64,000 bases of DNA from Flavihumibacter stibioxidans (lineage in GTDB: Bacteria > Bacteroidota > Bacteroidia > Chitinophagales > Chitinophagaceae), in the NCBI RefSeq assembly GCF_014332695.1, contig NZ_MBUA01000023.1:124001-188000 (forward strand), written 5' to 3'. The notes below the pieces were generated by a model. That model searched no databases and had not been told where the DNA came from. It saw nothing but the letters and a program-made list of their open reading frames with translations. A program made the position numbers and the translations under genes. The number at the start of each line of letters is the position of its first letter. The stretch's first letter is position 1. Positions 52,442 through 60,541 of this stretch are shown here, piece by piece.

Positions 52442-53509
52442 ATGTTGTGGCTGAGGACATTATCGTACCATATCCTAGGCTGGATGGCTTTCATTCTATA
52501 TGAAGTCACATTCGTCACTGTTATTCTTGGCAGTAAAAGTGACAGTTCAATTCTTCTCGGCTATATACTTCCTTATTTGATTAATATTGGTCTGTTCTAT
52601 TGCCACGCCGATATTAGTCTAAAGCCGCTTTCCAACATAACTGTCAAACGCCTGGCTTTGGCTTCGATCCTAATTGTTCTTGAACTCATGGTCTACTGCT
52701 TGATTATGAGTTTAATTGGATCTCTAGCGGACACTGGATTTATTCGAATAGCGAACGGAACATTAGATGTTGATCGGATGAAATTTTTTAAACAATTGTG
52801 GCGAGGCATCTATTTTATTAGCTTTAGCACTGCTTTTTGGTTTGCCAGAAAGGCTTATATTACGGAAAAGAAAATTCTTCAATTAGAAAATCTTACATTA
52901 GCTAATGAAGCGGAGAAAACTAAGCTAGAGCGGAACATGGCGGAATTGGAGAATGCATACTTACAAACGCAGATTAATCCACACCTGCTATTCAACACTC
53001 TGAACTTTTTGTACAGCACCATGAGGAGTAAATCTCCTGATAACTCAGATGCTGTGCTGGTACTGTCAGACATTATGCGATTTTCACTAAGAAAACAGGA
53101 ACAGGACAAAAAGATTCCGTTGCAGGAAGAGGTGGACCAAATTAGGAATATCGTCAAGTTAAATCAGTATAGGTTTAATCATAAGCTACATGTAACCGTT
53201 GAAGTTGCTGGAGACCATCAACAGGTGAGAATTATTCCGCTACTTCTGCTGCCTTTTGTAGAGAATATTTTTAAATACGGGGATTTGCTGGATCTAGAGT
53301 GTCCTGCTAGGATTACCGTTTCCGTTACTGCTAATCAACTATTGTTTGAAACTTTTAACAAAGTCCGAAAGAGTTCTTTTCCAAGCCATGGAATTGGACT
53401 GGCAAACGTCCGGAAACGATTAGAAACCTACTATGTTGGCCGATTCCAACTGGATTTGAAGGAAACGGGGGATAATTATTTGGTAACTTTAATGATCAAA
53501 TTTCGGTAG
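52442..53509 (+). CDS. LytS-like sensor histidine kinase of the RiPP-like locus
   Basis: 355 aa. Four to five transmembrane helices in the first 150 residues, a linker coiled coil (about 150-180), the H-box TQINPHLLFNTLNFLYS and a HATPase part with LLLLPFVENIFKYG and GIGLANVRKRL. Regulator gene follows by 3 bp. Divergent from the short Thr-rich ORF (78 bp between). It may sense the peptide or its import. Confidence 0.92.
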   Translation: MLWLRTLSYHILGWMAFILYEVTFVTVILGSKSDSSILLGYILPYLINIGLFYCHADISLKPLSNITVKRLALASILIVLELMVYCLIMSLIGSLADTGFIRIANGTLDVDRMKFFKQLWRGIYFISFSTAFWFARKAYITEKKILQLENLTLANEAEKTKLERNMAELENAYLQTQINPHLLFNTLNFLYSTMRSKSPDNSDAVLVLSDIMRFSLRKQEQDKKIPLQEEVDQIRNIVKLNQYRFNHKLHVTVEVAGDHQQVRIIPLLLLPFVENIFKYGDLLDLECPARITVSVTANQLLFETFNKVRKSSFPSHGIGLANVRKRLETYYVGRFQLDLKETGDNYLVTLMIKFR

Positions 53510-53512
53510 GAT

Positions 53513-54238
53513 ATGATTACCTGTTATATTGTTGACGACGAGTATCACGCCATCACAGTACTGGTTGAATATATTCAAAAAACTCCAGGCTTGAAACTGG
53601 CCTCCTACCGAGAAAACCCGTTGGAAGCATTCCAAGAATTCCAGGAGAACGGCTTCCCCGATGTTGTTTTTTTGGATATAGATATGCCCCAGCTCTCCGG
53701 TCTGGACCTAGCAGGTCTTATAGGAAACAACAGTTTAATCATATTTACTACGGCATTTGACCATTACGCCATGAACGCTTTTGACAAAAATGCACGGGAC
53801 TATTTGTTAAAGCCAATCTCTTATGAACGATTTCTTTTGAGCGTTCAGCGGATTTTTAGTCACATAAAAACTAAACAACCCTCAGAAGGTGATCAGGATT
53901 TTTTTTTCATTCAAACCGATTCTAAAGGAAAACTCATTAAAGTGAAGTTTGATGATATTTATTACATAGCTGGTCTCAAAAATTATGTTACTGTTTTCAC
54001 AAACCAAGGTAACCATATTACTTACGTTACATTAAAAAAAATGGAGGATCAGCTACCCTCCAATTTTCTAAGAATTCACAAGTCCTATATCGTCAACATT
54101 AACAAAGTTAAATCAGTAGAAGGAAACGAAATACGCCTCGCCGATGGAAAATTCAGAATTGTGATGGGGGCAACTTATAAAAAGACTTTCTTCAACATGA
54201 TTCAATACAAGACTATTAAATCAGGTGATACTGGATAA
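53513..54238 (+). CDS. LytTR response regulator of the RiPP-like locus
   Basis: Receiver (about 1-120): VDDEYH, phosphoacceptor in VVFLDIDMPQLSG, LLKPISYERF. LytTR domain (about 140-241): LRIHKSYIVNINKVKSVEGN. Pairs with the upstream kinase. The last 18 bp overlap the 3' end of the convergent LanB gene, so the transcripts would be complementary at their ends. Confidence 0.93.
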   Translation: MITCYIVDDEYHAITVLVEYIQKTPGLKLASYRENPLEAFQEFQENGFPDVVFLDIDMPQLSGLDLAGLIGNNSLIIFTTAFDHYAMNAFDKNARDYLLKPISYERFLLSVQRIFSHIKTKQPSEGDQDFFFIQTDSKGKLIKVKFDDIYYIAGLKNYVTVFTNQGNHITYVTLKKMEDQLPSNFLRIHKSYIVNINKVKSVEGNEIRLADGKFRIVMGATYKKTFFNMIQYKTIKSGDTG

Positions 54239-56485
54239 TGCTTCGATTGTAGTATTATCTACTTGATTTATATGTTGGCGCATTGACAATGTTCTGTACA
54301 GGAAATAATAACAGATCATCTCGTACTTCCTTTGGTCTTCATTGAATATCCGGTTGAAGTGCATGTGCAGAAGGTCAGCAATTATTTTTTCGATGGCAAT
54401 ATCTTTCATGATCATTCGTGTTACGAGATCTCTGACTGGTCGGATAAATGCGTCAATGTCTGGTTGAAAAAGTGTAGTTCTGGAACATTCTCCATCGACT
54501 ACCTCGTGGAAATAATTTTTATACAACTTGTATTCTTTTGCTAGAAGAGTCTTAAGATCTCTGGATGAACCAAATTCCTTAAAAAATACGTTGAACATGT
54601 CATTGCAGAATTGCACTTTTTTCCCGTCGTTCCAACCTGCATTACTCAAACATATTTCAGCTGTTCTTACGGCAAACCCGTAAATATACCCAGGATGTTG
54701 TCCCTGCCGGATCCATTGCTTGAGAAAATCTTTTACGATGAGACTGCTCCCGTGGAAGATATCCTCTACGCGTACTATGTTGCCAGTTCCGTAGCGAAGA
54801 GTTTCCCTGTGATAAATGTCTGATTGAAAGGAGTAGATTTGATTCTGCTTAAGTAAGTCGAGAAAGATGGTATGGAACATTTCATATACCTTTGCCTCCA
54901 TTCTGTTACAGTATAATACCCTAATACGCAAATGATCCCCTGGGTCTTTGTAACGTAAGAAATGCCATTTTCGGATCGCCCTTATTGTTTTCAATTTGTC
55001 CATTGCAGGGAAGATATGGTTTACCAGAATCTGGTTAGCATTTAAGGGATGAACGTATACTTTGAAATAAATCCAATCATAGCCAATGGGGTTTGCTGGC
55101 TGAGAGAAAAAAGAAGGCGTATGCGAGAGACCTTTATAAACACTTTCAGTATTATAGAGAGCGGCAATCCATTGTGGAAGGTATGTTTTGCCATAGTTGT
55201 CCCTTACATTCATACCGTCATTTAAATATGGAAATTCCTGTAAAATACATTTCTCTTCCGTTCGCAACTCTGATAGCAATAACAAAACATCATCACGTTT
55301 AAAGCGATCAAAAACCAAGTAATTATCTCCGCGAATCAAGGCAATGTACCTTGGCATGCCCTCGGATTTTGCAAACTGACTAAAGGAGGCAAATAGATGA
55401 TTATCTGACTTATCCTTAAAAACTTCAAGATCACTGTCCATTAGATGCCATTCTGCCAATTGCAGAATGGCTGTCTTATACACTACCCGGGGGTAAAAAG
55501 ATAGACCCGCTAAATAATGTGACAAGTTAAATGCCCCGCCCATACGAAGACCCTGTCCTTGGGCATCACAAAGAAATCTATATATGGGAAGGCTACTTTT
55601 TGTATAATTGAACGCTGAGCTAAGTCGCGGGACAATCTCTTTGTTCAGGCGTTTTGAGCGCAATACTATTCGCTCATTCACTACAGAAATCATCAAATCA
55701 TTTAGCTGGACTTGGTAATGACTTTGTGCAATAGAGGAGGTCAAAACTGGGATTTCAAAATCCCTTACTTGCTCCCTGCGATTGATGTTAGCAAATTTAC
55801 TCTCACCAAGGTGAGCAATTTCGGCAAACAATATATCCGGATTGAGAGCCTGCTCTTTGGCTGCCATGCTCCGGACCTGCTCATCAAAGGAGGAATTGAC
55901 TCCTGTGAATCTTCCCAACAAGGAAAGTGCCGACGCACCACCAATGTTTTCGATAACGACACGGTCTTTTAAAGTTCTGAACATAACCGCAATGGATGGC
56001 GCATTAATGGAATCCCCTTTCACTGATTCCAACTGATTAAGATCGTTATCAGTGATTATGATTTGTTTCTTGTTATTAGCTTCCATTTGTAGAAGCTTTT
56101 TAACTAACAATTGCTGTACCTTATGCCAATGAGCGTTCCTTGAAGGGTCTTTGTTTACCCTCAACTTCTTCTCATAATGATTGAGCCGAAGTGAAGAATT
56201 GGTTTCTGCCAAGCCACAATAGTCAATGCCTTTCTCCGGATCCAAGGCTTCCAGCAGAGGAATTTCATTGTCACCAAAACGTTGCTTAAAGGAGGATTTA
56301 AACATTTCGAGGGCAGTATTCCTGACTTCTGGTAAGAGACTGCTTAAACTTCGCAAGCCCTTTTGGATGGCGTCCTGATAAGAAAGGCATAGCCCCCCTA
56401 TATGAATATGTCGTTCTGCTATAGCGTAAAACAGATCTTTACCCTTTGAAGCATCCGGGAAAACCTGTTTGATCTGGGAAACCAT
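54221..56485 (-). CDS. LanB-type dehydratase, C-terminal part (rest of glutamylation + elimination domain)
   Basis: 754 codons homologous to class I lantibiotic dehydratases after about residue 280: PLLEALDPEKGIDYCG, the linker region, and the C-terminal thiopeptide-type/SpaB_C elimination domain (about 470-740) with WIYFKVYVHPLNANQI, FLRYKDPGDHLRIRVLY and YHRETLRYGTGNIVRVEDIF. LanB enzymes use glutamyl-tRNA to dehydrate Ser/Thr of a precursor. This frame begins with an ATG at 56485 inside the tail of the N-terminal ORF. Adding one A to the A5 tract at 56485-56489 would fuse the two into one 1,032-codon gene. Either a real frameshift, a sequencing error or a two-gene layout. Confidence 0.85.
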   Translation of the reverse strand: MVSQIKQVFPDASKGKDLFYAIAERHIHIGGLCLSYQDAIQKGLRSLSSLLPEVRNTALEMFKSSFKQRFGDNEIPLLEALDPEKGIDYCGLAETNSSLRLNHYEKKLRVNKDPSRNAHWHKVQQLLVKKLLQMEANNKKQIIITDNDLNQLESVKGDSINAPSIAVMFRTLKDRVVIENIGGASALSLLGRFTGVNSSFDEQVRSMAAKEQALNPDILFAEIAHLGESKFANINRREQVRDFEIPVLTSSIAQSHYQVQLNDLMISVVNERIVLRSKRLNKEIVPRLSSAFNYTKSSLPIYRFLCDAQGQGLRMGGAFNLSHYLAGLSFYPRVVYKTAILQLAEWHLMDSDLEVFKDKSDNHLFASFSQFAKSEGMPRYIALIRGDNYLVFDRFKRDDVLLLLSELRTEEKCILQEFPYLNDGMNVRDNYGKTYLPQWIAALYNTESVYKGLSHTPSFFSQPANPIGYDWIYFKVYVHPLNANQILVNHIFPAMDKLKTIRAIRKWHFLRYKDPGDHLRIRVLYCNRMEAKVYEMFHTIFLDLLKQNQIYSFQSDIYHRETLRYGTGNIVRVEDIFHGSSLIVKDFLKQWIRQGQHPGYIYGFAVRTAEICLSNAGWNDGKKVQFCNDMFNVFFKEFGSSRDLKTLLAKEYKLYKNYFHEVVDGECSRTTLFQPDIDAFIRPVRDLVTRMIMKDIAIEKIIADLLHMHFNRIFNEDQRKYEMICYYFLYRTLSMRQHINQVDNTTIEALSSIT

Positions 56486-57318
56486 TTTTGCAAAAGATCA
56501 GAGTTGTCAACAGGCATTGTCTTTACTTCCTTGAGTAATTGACTGATGCATCCTATTGCTTGGTTTGCACTTATCTCATGGGTCGACAATTCGTCGATGA
56601 CCCGTTCTAGGAAGTTCATGCCAGTAATATTTGGTTCGATACCGGAATTCAACAACTGTTGATTTATAAGCTTTTCTACAATAGCATCAGCGGCATCTTT
56701 ATTCTGAACGGGAAAGTTGTTTAGTATCCAATTTGAGATTTCTATTAAAGTCCGTCCAGTTTTGCAATATTCAATTATGCTGAGCAAGTGGGGATGTGCA
56801 GGATTGTTTACAAGTGAATAGATGCAGGATCCTTCTGCAAAGTCTGCCAGCGGCCGTATGTATCGTATCTCGTTACCAGATTTTAATAACGTACAATTTG
56901 GGTAATAGGTTAGGTGGGCTGGTTTGCTCGTTTGCGTGAGCGATTTGCCAATTGCCATTTGCAACCAGTAGCTCAGTTGTATCGAGGAATCTATCTTTTC
57001 ACTGACTACCGGGCATTGAAGAATCCCTGAAGTCCACTTGACAGAAGAGAATGCTGAGAATAAACCAAATGGGGTGGATCTGTGCGCTCCTCGATTCCAG
57101 TATTTTTTCAGCGTTCTCCATTCGTCTTCCGAAAGCCGGTCCGGATTATTTATTTTTTTCTGCAATTCAGCATGAAACACATTACTGGAAAGAAAGAGAG
57201 CAGTTAGAAAATCATCCTTTTTTAACAGCTCTTTACAGGTTTTTGACTTGTATTCCTCCAGGCTATATGCGGGCGTCCTAAGAATCAGCGAAGAAAAGAA
57301 TTTATATTTTTCTATCAT
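56419..57318 (-). CDS. LanB-type dehydratase, N-terminal part (glutamylation domain start)
   Basis: From ATG 57318: 299 codons, of which 278 (to 56485) belong to LanB. Hallmarks: SSLILRTPAYSLEEY, FLTALFLSSNVFHAELQK, and the strongly conserved KKYWNRGAHRSTPFGLFSAF. The last 21 codons, after the A tract, are off-frame (PRSNRFSRMLQRVKICFTL-like) and not family sequence. Homologues are single ~1,000-aa proteins, so a lone N-terminal piece is unlikely to work. The upstream extension to 57411 looks non-coding. Confidence 0.82.
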   Translation of the reverse strand: MIEKYKFFSSLILRTPAYSLEEYKSKTCKELLKKDDFLTALFLSSNVFHAELQKKINNPDRLSEDEWRTLKKYWNRGAHRSTPFGLFSAFSSVKWTSGILQCPVVSEKIDSSIQLSYWLQMAIGKSLTQTSKPAHLTYYPNCTLLKSGNEIRYIRPLADFAEGSCIYSLVNNPAHPHLLSIIEYCKTGRTLIEISNWILNNFPVQNKDAADAIVEKLINQQLLNSGIEPNITGMNFLERVIDELSTHEISANQAIGCISQLLKEVKTMPVDNSDLLQKWFPRSNRFSRMLQRVKICFTL

Positions 57319-57435
57319 ACATTTATGATTTGTCGAATTGCGCTTTGTAAAAAGTTGGTTATCAGCAGGGGTCGAAAATGTTTTAACTAGTATCGATCTG
57401 CAATGACTCAAATTCTCGTCACAAACTAATGGGAA

Positions 57436-57555
57436 ATGAGGTTTCTAACAATACCCGAAAGTGGGAATAAATGGGTAAAGGTTGAAAAACTCATAGAAGC
57501 ATTCAGAAGATTTTATGAGACTATTCTTGGAGATTCACTATCCAATAGAAAATAA
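57436..57555 (+). CDS. 39-codon ORF next to the IS21 insertion (doubtful)
   Basis: MRFLTIPESG-NKWVKVEKLI-EAFRRFYETI-LGDSLSNRK, ending in a TAA inside the target-site duplication. The composition is protein-like but no family is recognised. It may be the N terminus of a gene cut by the insertion, or chance. Confidence 0.25.
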   Translation: MRFLTIPESGNKWVKVEKLIEAFRRFYETILGDSLSNRK

Positions 57556-57556
57556 T
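57550..57556. repeat. Target-site duplication of the IS21 element (left copy)
   Basis: AAATAAT, repeated exactly at 60240-60246 directly outside the right terminal repeat. If the next C is counted the duplication is 8 bp, but then the left end would lack one base of the terminal repeat. Confidence 0.7.
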
Positions 57557-57649
57557 CGTAGTCGGCAACTTACAGTGCAGTGATTTCGGCAATTAAGAAT
57601 ACATCGTTTCGGTAAATAAGAGTACCACGTTTCGGAAAATAACGATGCA
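57557..57649 (+). repeat. IS21 left multiple terminal repeats
   Basis: Four units: 57557-57580, 57581-57603, 57604-57626 and 57627-57649. The innermost unit (ACGTTTCGGAAAATAACGATGCA-like; 23 bp) is the best match to the right-end units; the outermost has drifted most. Confidence 0.8.
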
Positions 57650-57676
57650 TGATCTGATTTGTCAAAATAAAGCTGA

Positions 57677-58438
57677 TTAGGCTGTTTTACCAAAGATTGT
57701 TTTTCGGTTTTTCATTCGATAGCTTTCTCCACTCAATTTGATGATTTCACAGCGGTACAATAGCCGATCCAGTAGTGCCGTGGTGATCACTTCGTCACCA
57801 ATGGTCTCCGCCCATTCCTTAGGCGATTTATTGGTAGTGATGATAAAGGAGGTTTTTTCATGCAGGGCGTTTACGAAGTGAAAAAAAGCGTTGGCTTCCT
57901 GTCGGGCGATAGCAATCATCATGATATCATCAATGACAATCAGGTGTGCTTTGCTGAGCTTTTTGTAATCGGCCATGGCTTGCCGGGAGATATCCCTTGT
58001 CTTCAGCGTGGTCATGATCTGCTCCATGGTTCTAAAATAAGCCCGATAACCGCTTTGCAGGGCATAATGGCAAAGACCGGCCGCAAGGAAGGATTTGCCT
58101 ACGCCGTTGGGCCCCATGATCACCAGGTTAAAATTTTGTTCCAACCAGGTCAGTTCCTTGAGTTGCTGGAGCTTTGCCGGCGGCATGCCTTCTGTTTGAG
58201 TACAGTCATAAGCCCTTAGTTCATGCATGGCTGGCAACCTGGCTGCCTTTTCTTTTCTGGCCATTTCATTGAGGTTGCGCCGGGTGATCTCTGTTTCCAG
58301 GAGCCTGGAGGCAAATTCAAGGTAGGATATTCCTTCTGCCGAAGCAGTATCGGCCAGTTGTTCTACCTGATCCGCTATAGCGCTTAGCCGTAACTGTTTG
58401 CAATGGTTGCTGATCCTGTGCTTGTCTTTTGTTTTCAT
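57677..58438 (-). CDS. istB: IS21 IstB helper ATPase
   Basis: 253 aa AAA+ ATPase that recruits the IstA transposase. Walker A GPNGVGKSFLAAGL, Walker B HLIVIDDIMM, sensor IITTNKSPKEW and the C-terminal CEIIKLSGESYRMKNRKT, a variant of the usual RIxLxGESxR. Intact and normal length. Downstream of istA with a 124-bp gap holding an inverted repeat. Confidence 0.95.
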   Translation of the reverse strand: MKTKDKHRISNHCKQLRLSAIADQVEQLADTASAEGISYLEFASRLLETEITRRNLNEMARKEKAARLPAMHELRAYDCTQTEGMPPAKLQQLKELTWLEQNFNLVIMGPNGVGKSFLAAGLCHYALQSGYRAYFRTMEQIMTTLKTRDISRQAMADYKKLSKAHLIVIDDIMMIAIARQEANAFFHFVNALHEKTSFIITTNKSPKEWAETIGDEVITTALLDRLLYRCEIIKLSGESYRMKNRKTIFGKTA

Positions 58439-58492
58439 TGTTTGTTCTTATTTGATGGGGTTTGTCGTTCGCTGCCGCGGGCTTGCACCCGG

Positions 58493-58555
58493 TACAGAGA
58501 TGATTGGCAGGCATTCTGCGTATTGGGCAACGTGACTGGATCATCTCTGTACCTG
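58493..58555. repeat. 63-bp unit with 14-bp inverted repeats between istB and istA
   Basis: GGTACAGAGATGAT (58493-58506) and its exact complement (58542-58555) flank 35 bp. It lies in the istA-istB gap. It could fold as a hairpin affecting istB expression, or be a small nested insertion; neither is shown. Confidence 0.65.
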
Positions 58556-58562
58556 GCGCCGC

Positions 58563-60047
58563 TTAACTGTTGCCAAAGGCTTTTTCATATTCATTCAGGT
58601 CACTTCTGTCCGGTGTGATATCGGCCTTTCTGGAGCTGTTGGGATCCAGCAGAATGACTTTACCAACAGAAGCCACCGGATAGTTATTCTCTGCCTCCCG
58701 TAATGCAAGCAGTTCGCGGAACACAACCGCTCCGATGTATTGTTCGTTTACACACTTTTCCAGCACATCTGCGACCAGTTGCCTGTTTTTGCCTTCAATG
58801 GCTTTTTGGATCGCCTGTACCTGGTCACGCAGGTAGCGGGCCCTTTCCTTTCGGATCATTTCAAAGTACTGCAGGGCAAGGGCCGGATTGGTGAACTGGT
58901 TAGCAGTTTGCTCCAGCAGTTGCTTTACCTGGAGTGACTTATTCCTTTTGTGGTCGGTATTGATGATCGTGTGGCCATTGGTCTGGGCCAGAATGTGCTT
59001 GCAGATAAATTCGCCGACCTGGTCATGCACATGCAATTCCTCCTCTTTTACCCAGAGCATGACCATGGTTTCCTTGCTCTTGAAAGTTCCCTGGGGAACC
59101 GAATAAAAATTACCCTGAAAAGAAAACGTATTGTCTTTTCTGACGGTCCGTAAAATATAGGCGGGCATAAGGCTGAGAGGTGCCCATGGTTGTAAATGCG
59201 GTTGTTCGGTCAACCATTCCTGTGCAGGGATCTTTTTGGTCGTGGAATGGGGCATGCCGTTACCCGTGCGTTGAAGCCACCCAATGGCCTGCCCCTGAAG
59301 AGTTTCCAGGTCATAATAAAGCCGCGATTGTAAAAAGTTGTTTTTGACATACTTCACCACATTTTCCACCTTTCCTTTGCTCTCAGGATCCGCCTTCCGA
59401 CAAAAGTGCAACTCAAAACCCTGTTGTACTACATATTCCCGGAAGGCATGGGTAAGCAATAGTTCTCCCATTGCTTCCTCGTGTGCTGCAATAGCCGTGC
59501 GGATGGTAAAGGGTATGTCCGAGAACCGCAGGAACTTCATACGGGAGCGGGACAGCATCATGACAAAAAAATGAACCGTCTTACGCTTGTTCTCCGCACT
59601 CCTGAGCGTGTAGTGTCCAAAGTCTGCCTGGGCCTGCTGTCCATAGGGCAGTTCTGCCACCACAAAGTATTCCCGCGTGGTTGCTTCCAGGGGAATATTG
59701 TATTTCTGACGTAGGAACATGACAAAATTGTATACTGTCTTGGGAGGAGTGTGCGGAAAGTCAGGGTAATGCTCTTTTAACCAATCGTGCATTTGCGCCG
59801 CCGACACCGATGGATGGGCTTGCAGTTTGATTTTTACAAAATCCTCATAAGGACCCAGTAACCTGCTCCGGGTTTCTTTACCAATTAAAAATGCTTCATA
59901 TGCCGCTTCTGACAACAACGCATACCTGCTAACAGTTCTGGGATTTAACCCAAGTGTCTTGCTGATCGCGGCTTTACTTAATCCCTCCCTTAATAATCGT
60001 TGAATCTCATAATACATGATCCAGTTCCCCATTGTCTTTTTATCCAT
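58563..60047 (-). CDS. istA: IS21 IstA transposase
   Basis: 494 aa DDE transposase. N-terminal HTH (LLREGLSKAAISKTLGLNPR), catalytic core with QAQADFGHY (first Asp), the central Asp region and E in SKGKVENVVKYVKNNF, then a beta-barrel/Mu-type C-terminal part. ATG at 60047 inside the right terminal region. Intact. Confidence 0.95.
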   Translation of the reverse strand: MDKKTMGNWIMYYEIQRLLREGLSKAAISKTLGLNPRTVSRYALLSEAAYEAFLIGKETRSRLLGPYEDFVKIKLQAHPSVSAAQMHDWLKEHYPDFPHTPPKTVYNFVMFLRQKYNIPLEATTREYFVVAELPYGQQAQADFGHYTLRSAENKRKTVHFFVMMLSRSRMKFLRFSDIPFTIRTAIAAHEEAMGELLLTHAFREYVVQQGFELHFCRKADPESKGKVENVVKYVKNNFLQSRLYYDLETLQGQAIGWLQRTGNGMPHSTTKKIPAQEWLTEQPHLQPWAPLSLMPAYILRTVRKDNTFSFQGNFYSVPQGTFKSKETMVMLWVKEEELHVHDQVGEFICKHILAQTNGHTIINTDHKRNKSLQVKQLLEQTANQFTNPALALQYFEMIRKERARYLRDQVQAIQKAIEGKNRQLVADVLEKCVNEQYIGAVVFRELLALREAENNYPVASVGKVILLDPNSSRKADITPDRSDLNEYEKAFGNS

Positions 60048-60100
60048 ACTGTTCTGCCGGTTTTATGGCCCGGCAAAACTGGACATTAATCAATGGATCA

Positions 60101-60239
60101 TGCATCCTTATTTTCCGAAACAGTGTACTGCTATTTTCCGAAACTGTGTATCCTTATTTTCCGAAATCAAACATTAGGAGGCAAATAACCAGTGTATTGT
60201 TATTTTCCGAAATCGTTGTATTGTTATTTTCCGATTACA
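60101..60239 (-). repeat. IS21 right multiple terminal repeats
   Basis: Five units of 23-24 bp, three contiguous (60101-60123, 60124-60146, 60147-60169), a 23-bp gap, then two (60193-60216, 60217-60239). Each contains TTATTTTCCGA or TATTTTCCGA on the + strand. Confidence 0.85.
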
Positions 60240-60246
60240 AAATAAT

Positions 60247-60541
60247 CCAACTTTTGAAGATCGAATAAAATTCTTTAAGCAAATAAACACAGCAACGTAA
60301 AATGAAATTCTAATCACATTGCTGTTTCCAATAGTTAAGGCCAGGAGGCTTTATTTAGGTTCTTAATTTGGGAATCACCCCGGTTTCACTAAGCAGAATG
60401 AGGAAACGGGTTATAAAGAAATATCTTAATCCAAATTATCATGTCTACAATATTTAACTAAAGATAATTCCCCGGAAAAACTACATTGGTAGCTTTGTTC
60501 CGGATTCGCAAGGAAATAAACTGAGTTCTTAAATTAAAAAA
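60247..60541. other. Intergenic region right of IS21
   Basis: About 295 bp, AT-rich, no gene seen. A TAGCTTTG (exact -7 consensus) at 60490-60497 lies 44 nt before the PhzF start and may be its promoter. Confidence 0.4.

Larger units (their letters stand above)
57557..60239. mobile_element. IS21-family insertion sequence, complete
   Basis: 2,683 bp carrying istA and istB on the minus strand. Ends: left CGTAGTCGG..., right ...CCGATTACA (i.e. TGTAATCGG read inward). Multiple terminal repeats of 23-24 bp are visible: four in tandem at the left end (57557-57649) and five at the right end (60101-60169 as three, 60193-60239 as two), consensus TTTCGGAAAATAA-GATGCA-like. A 7-bp direct repeat AAATAAT flanks it (57550-57556 and 60240-60246). 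Both genes look intact, so it is probably a fairly recent insertion. Confidence 0.9.

Noticed and set aside
56419-56489. Programmed -1 frameshift joining the two LanB halves
   Set aside because: The site reads G CAA AAA, not a standard X XXY YYZ slippery heptamer with a following pseudoknot, so a programmed event has little support; a base loss in the A tract is simpler.
57550-57557. 8-bp target duplication AAATAATC for IS21
   Set aside because: It would require the left terminal repeat to start one base later than the right one. The 7-bp reading keeps both ends in register.
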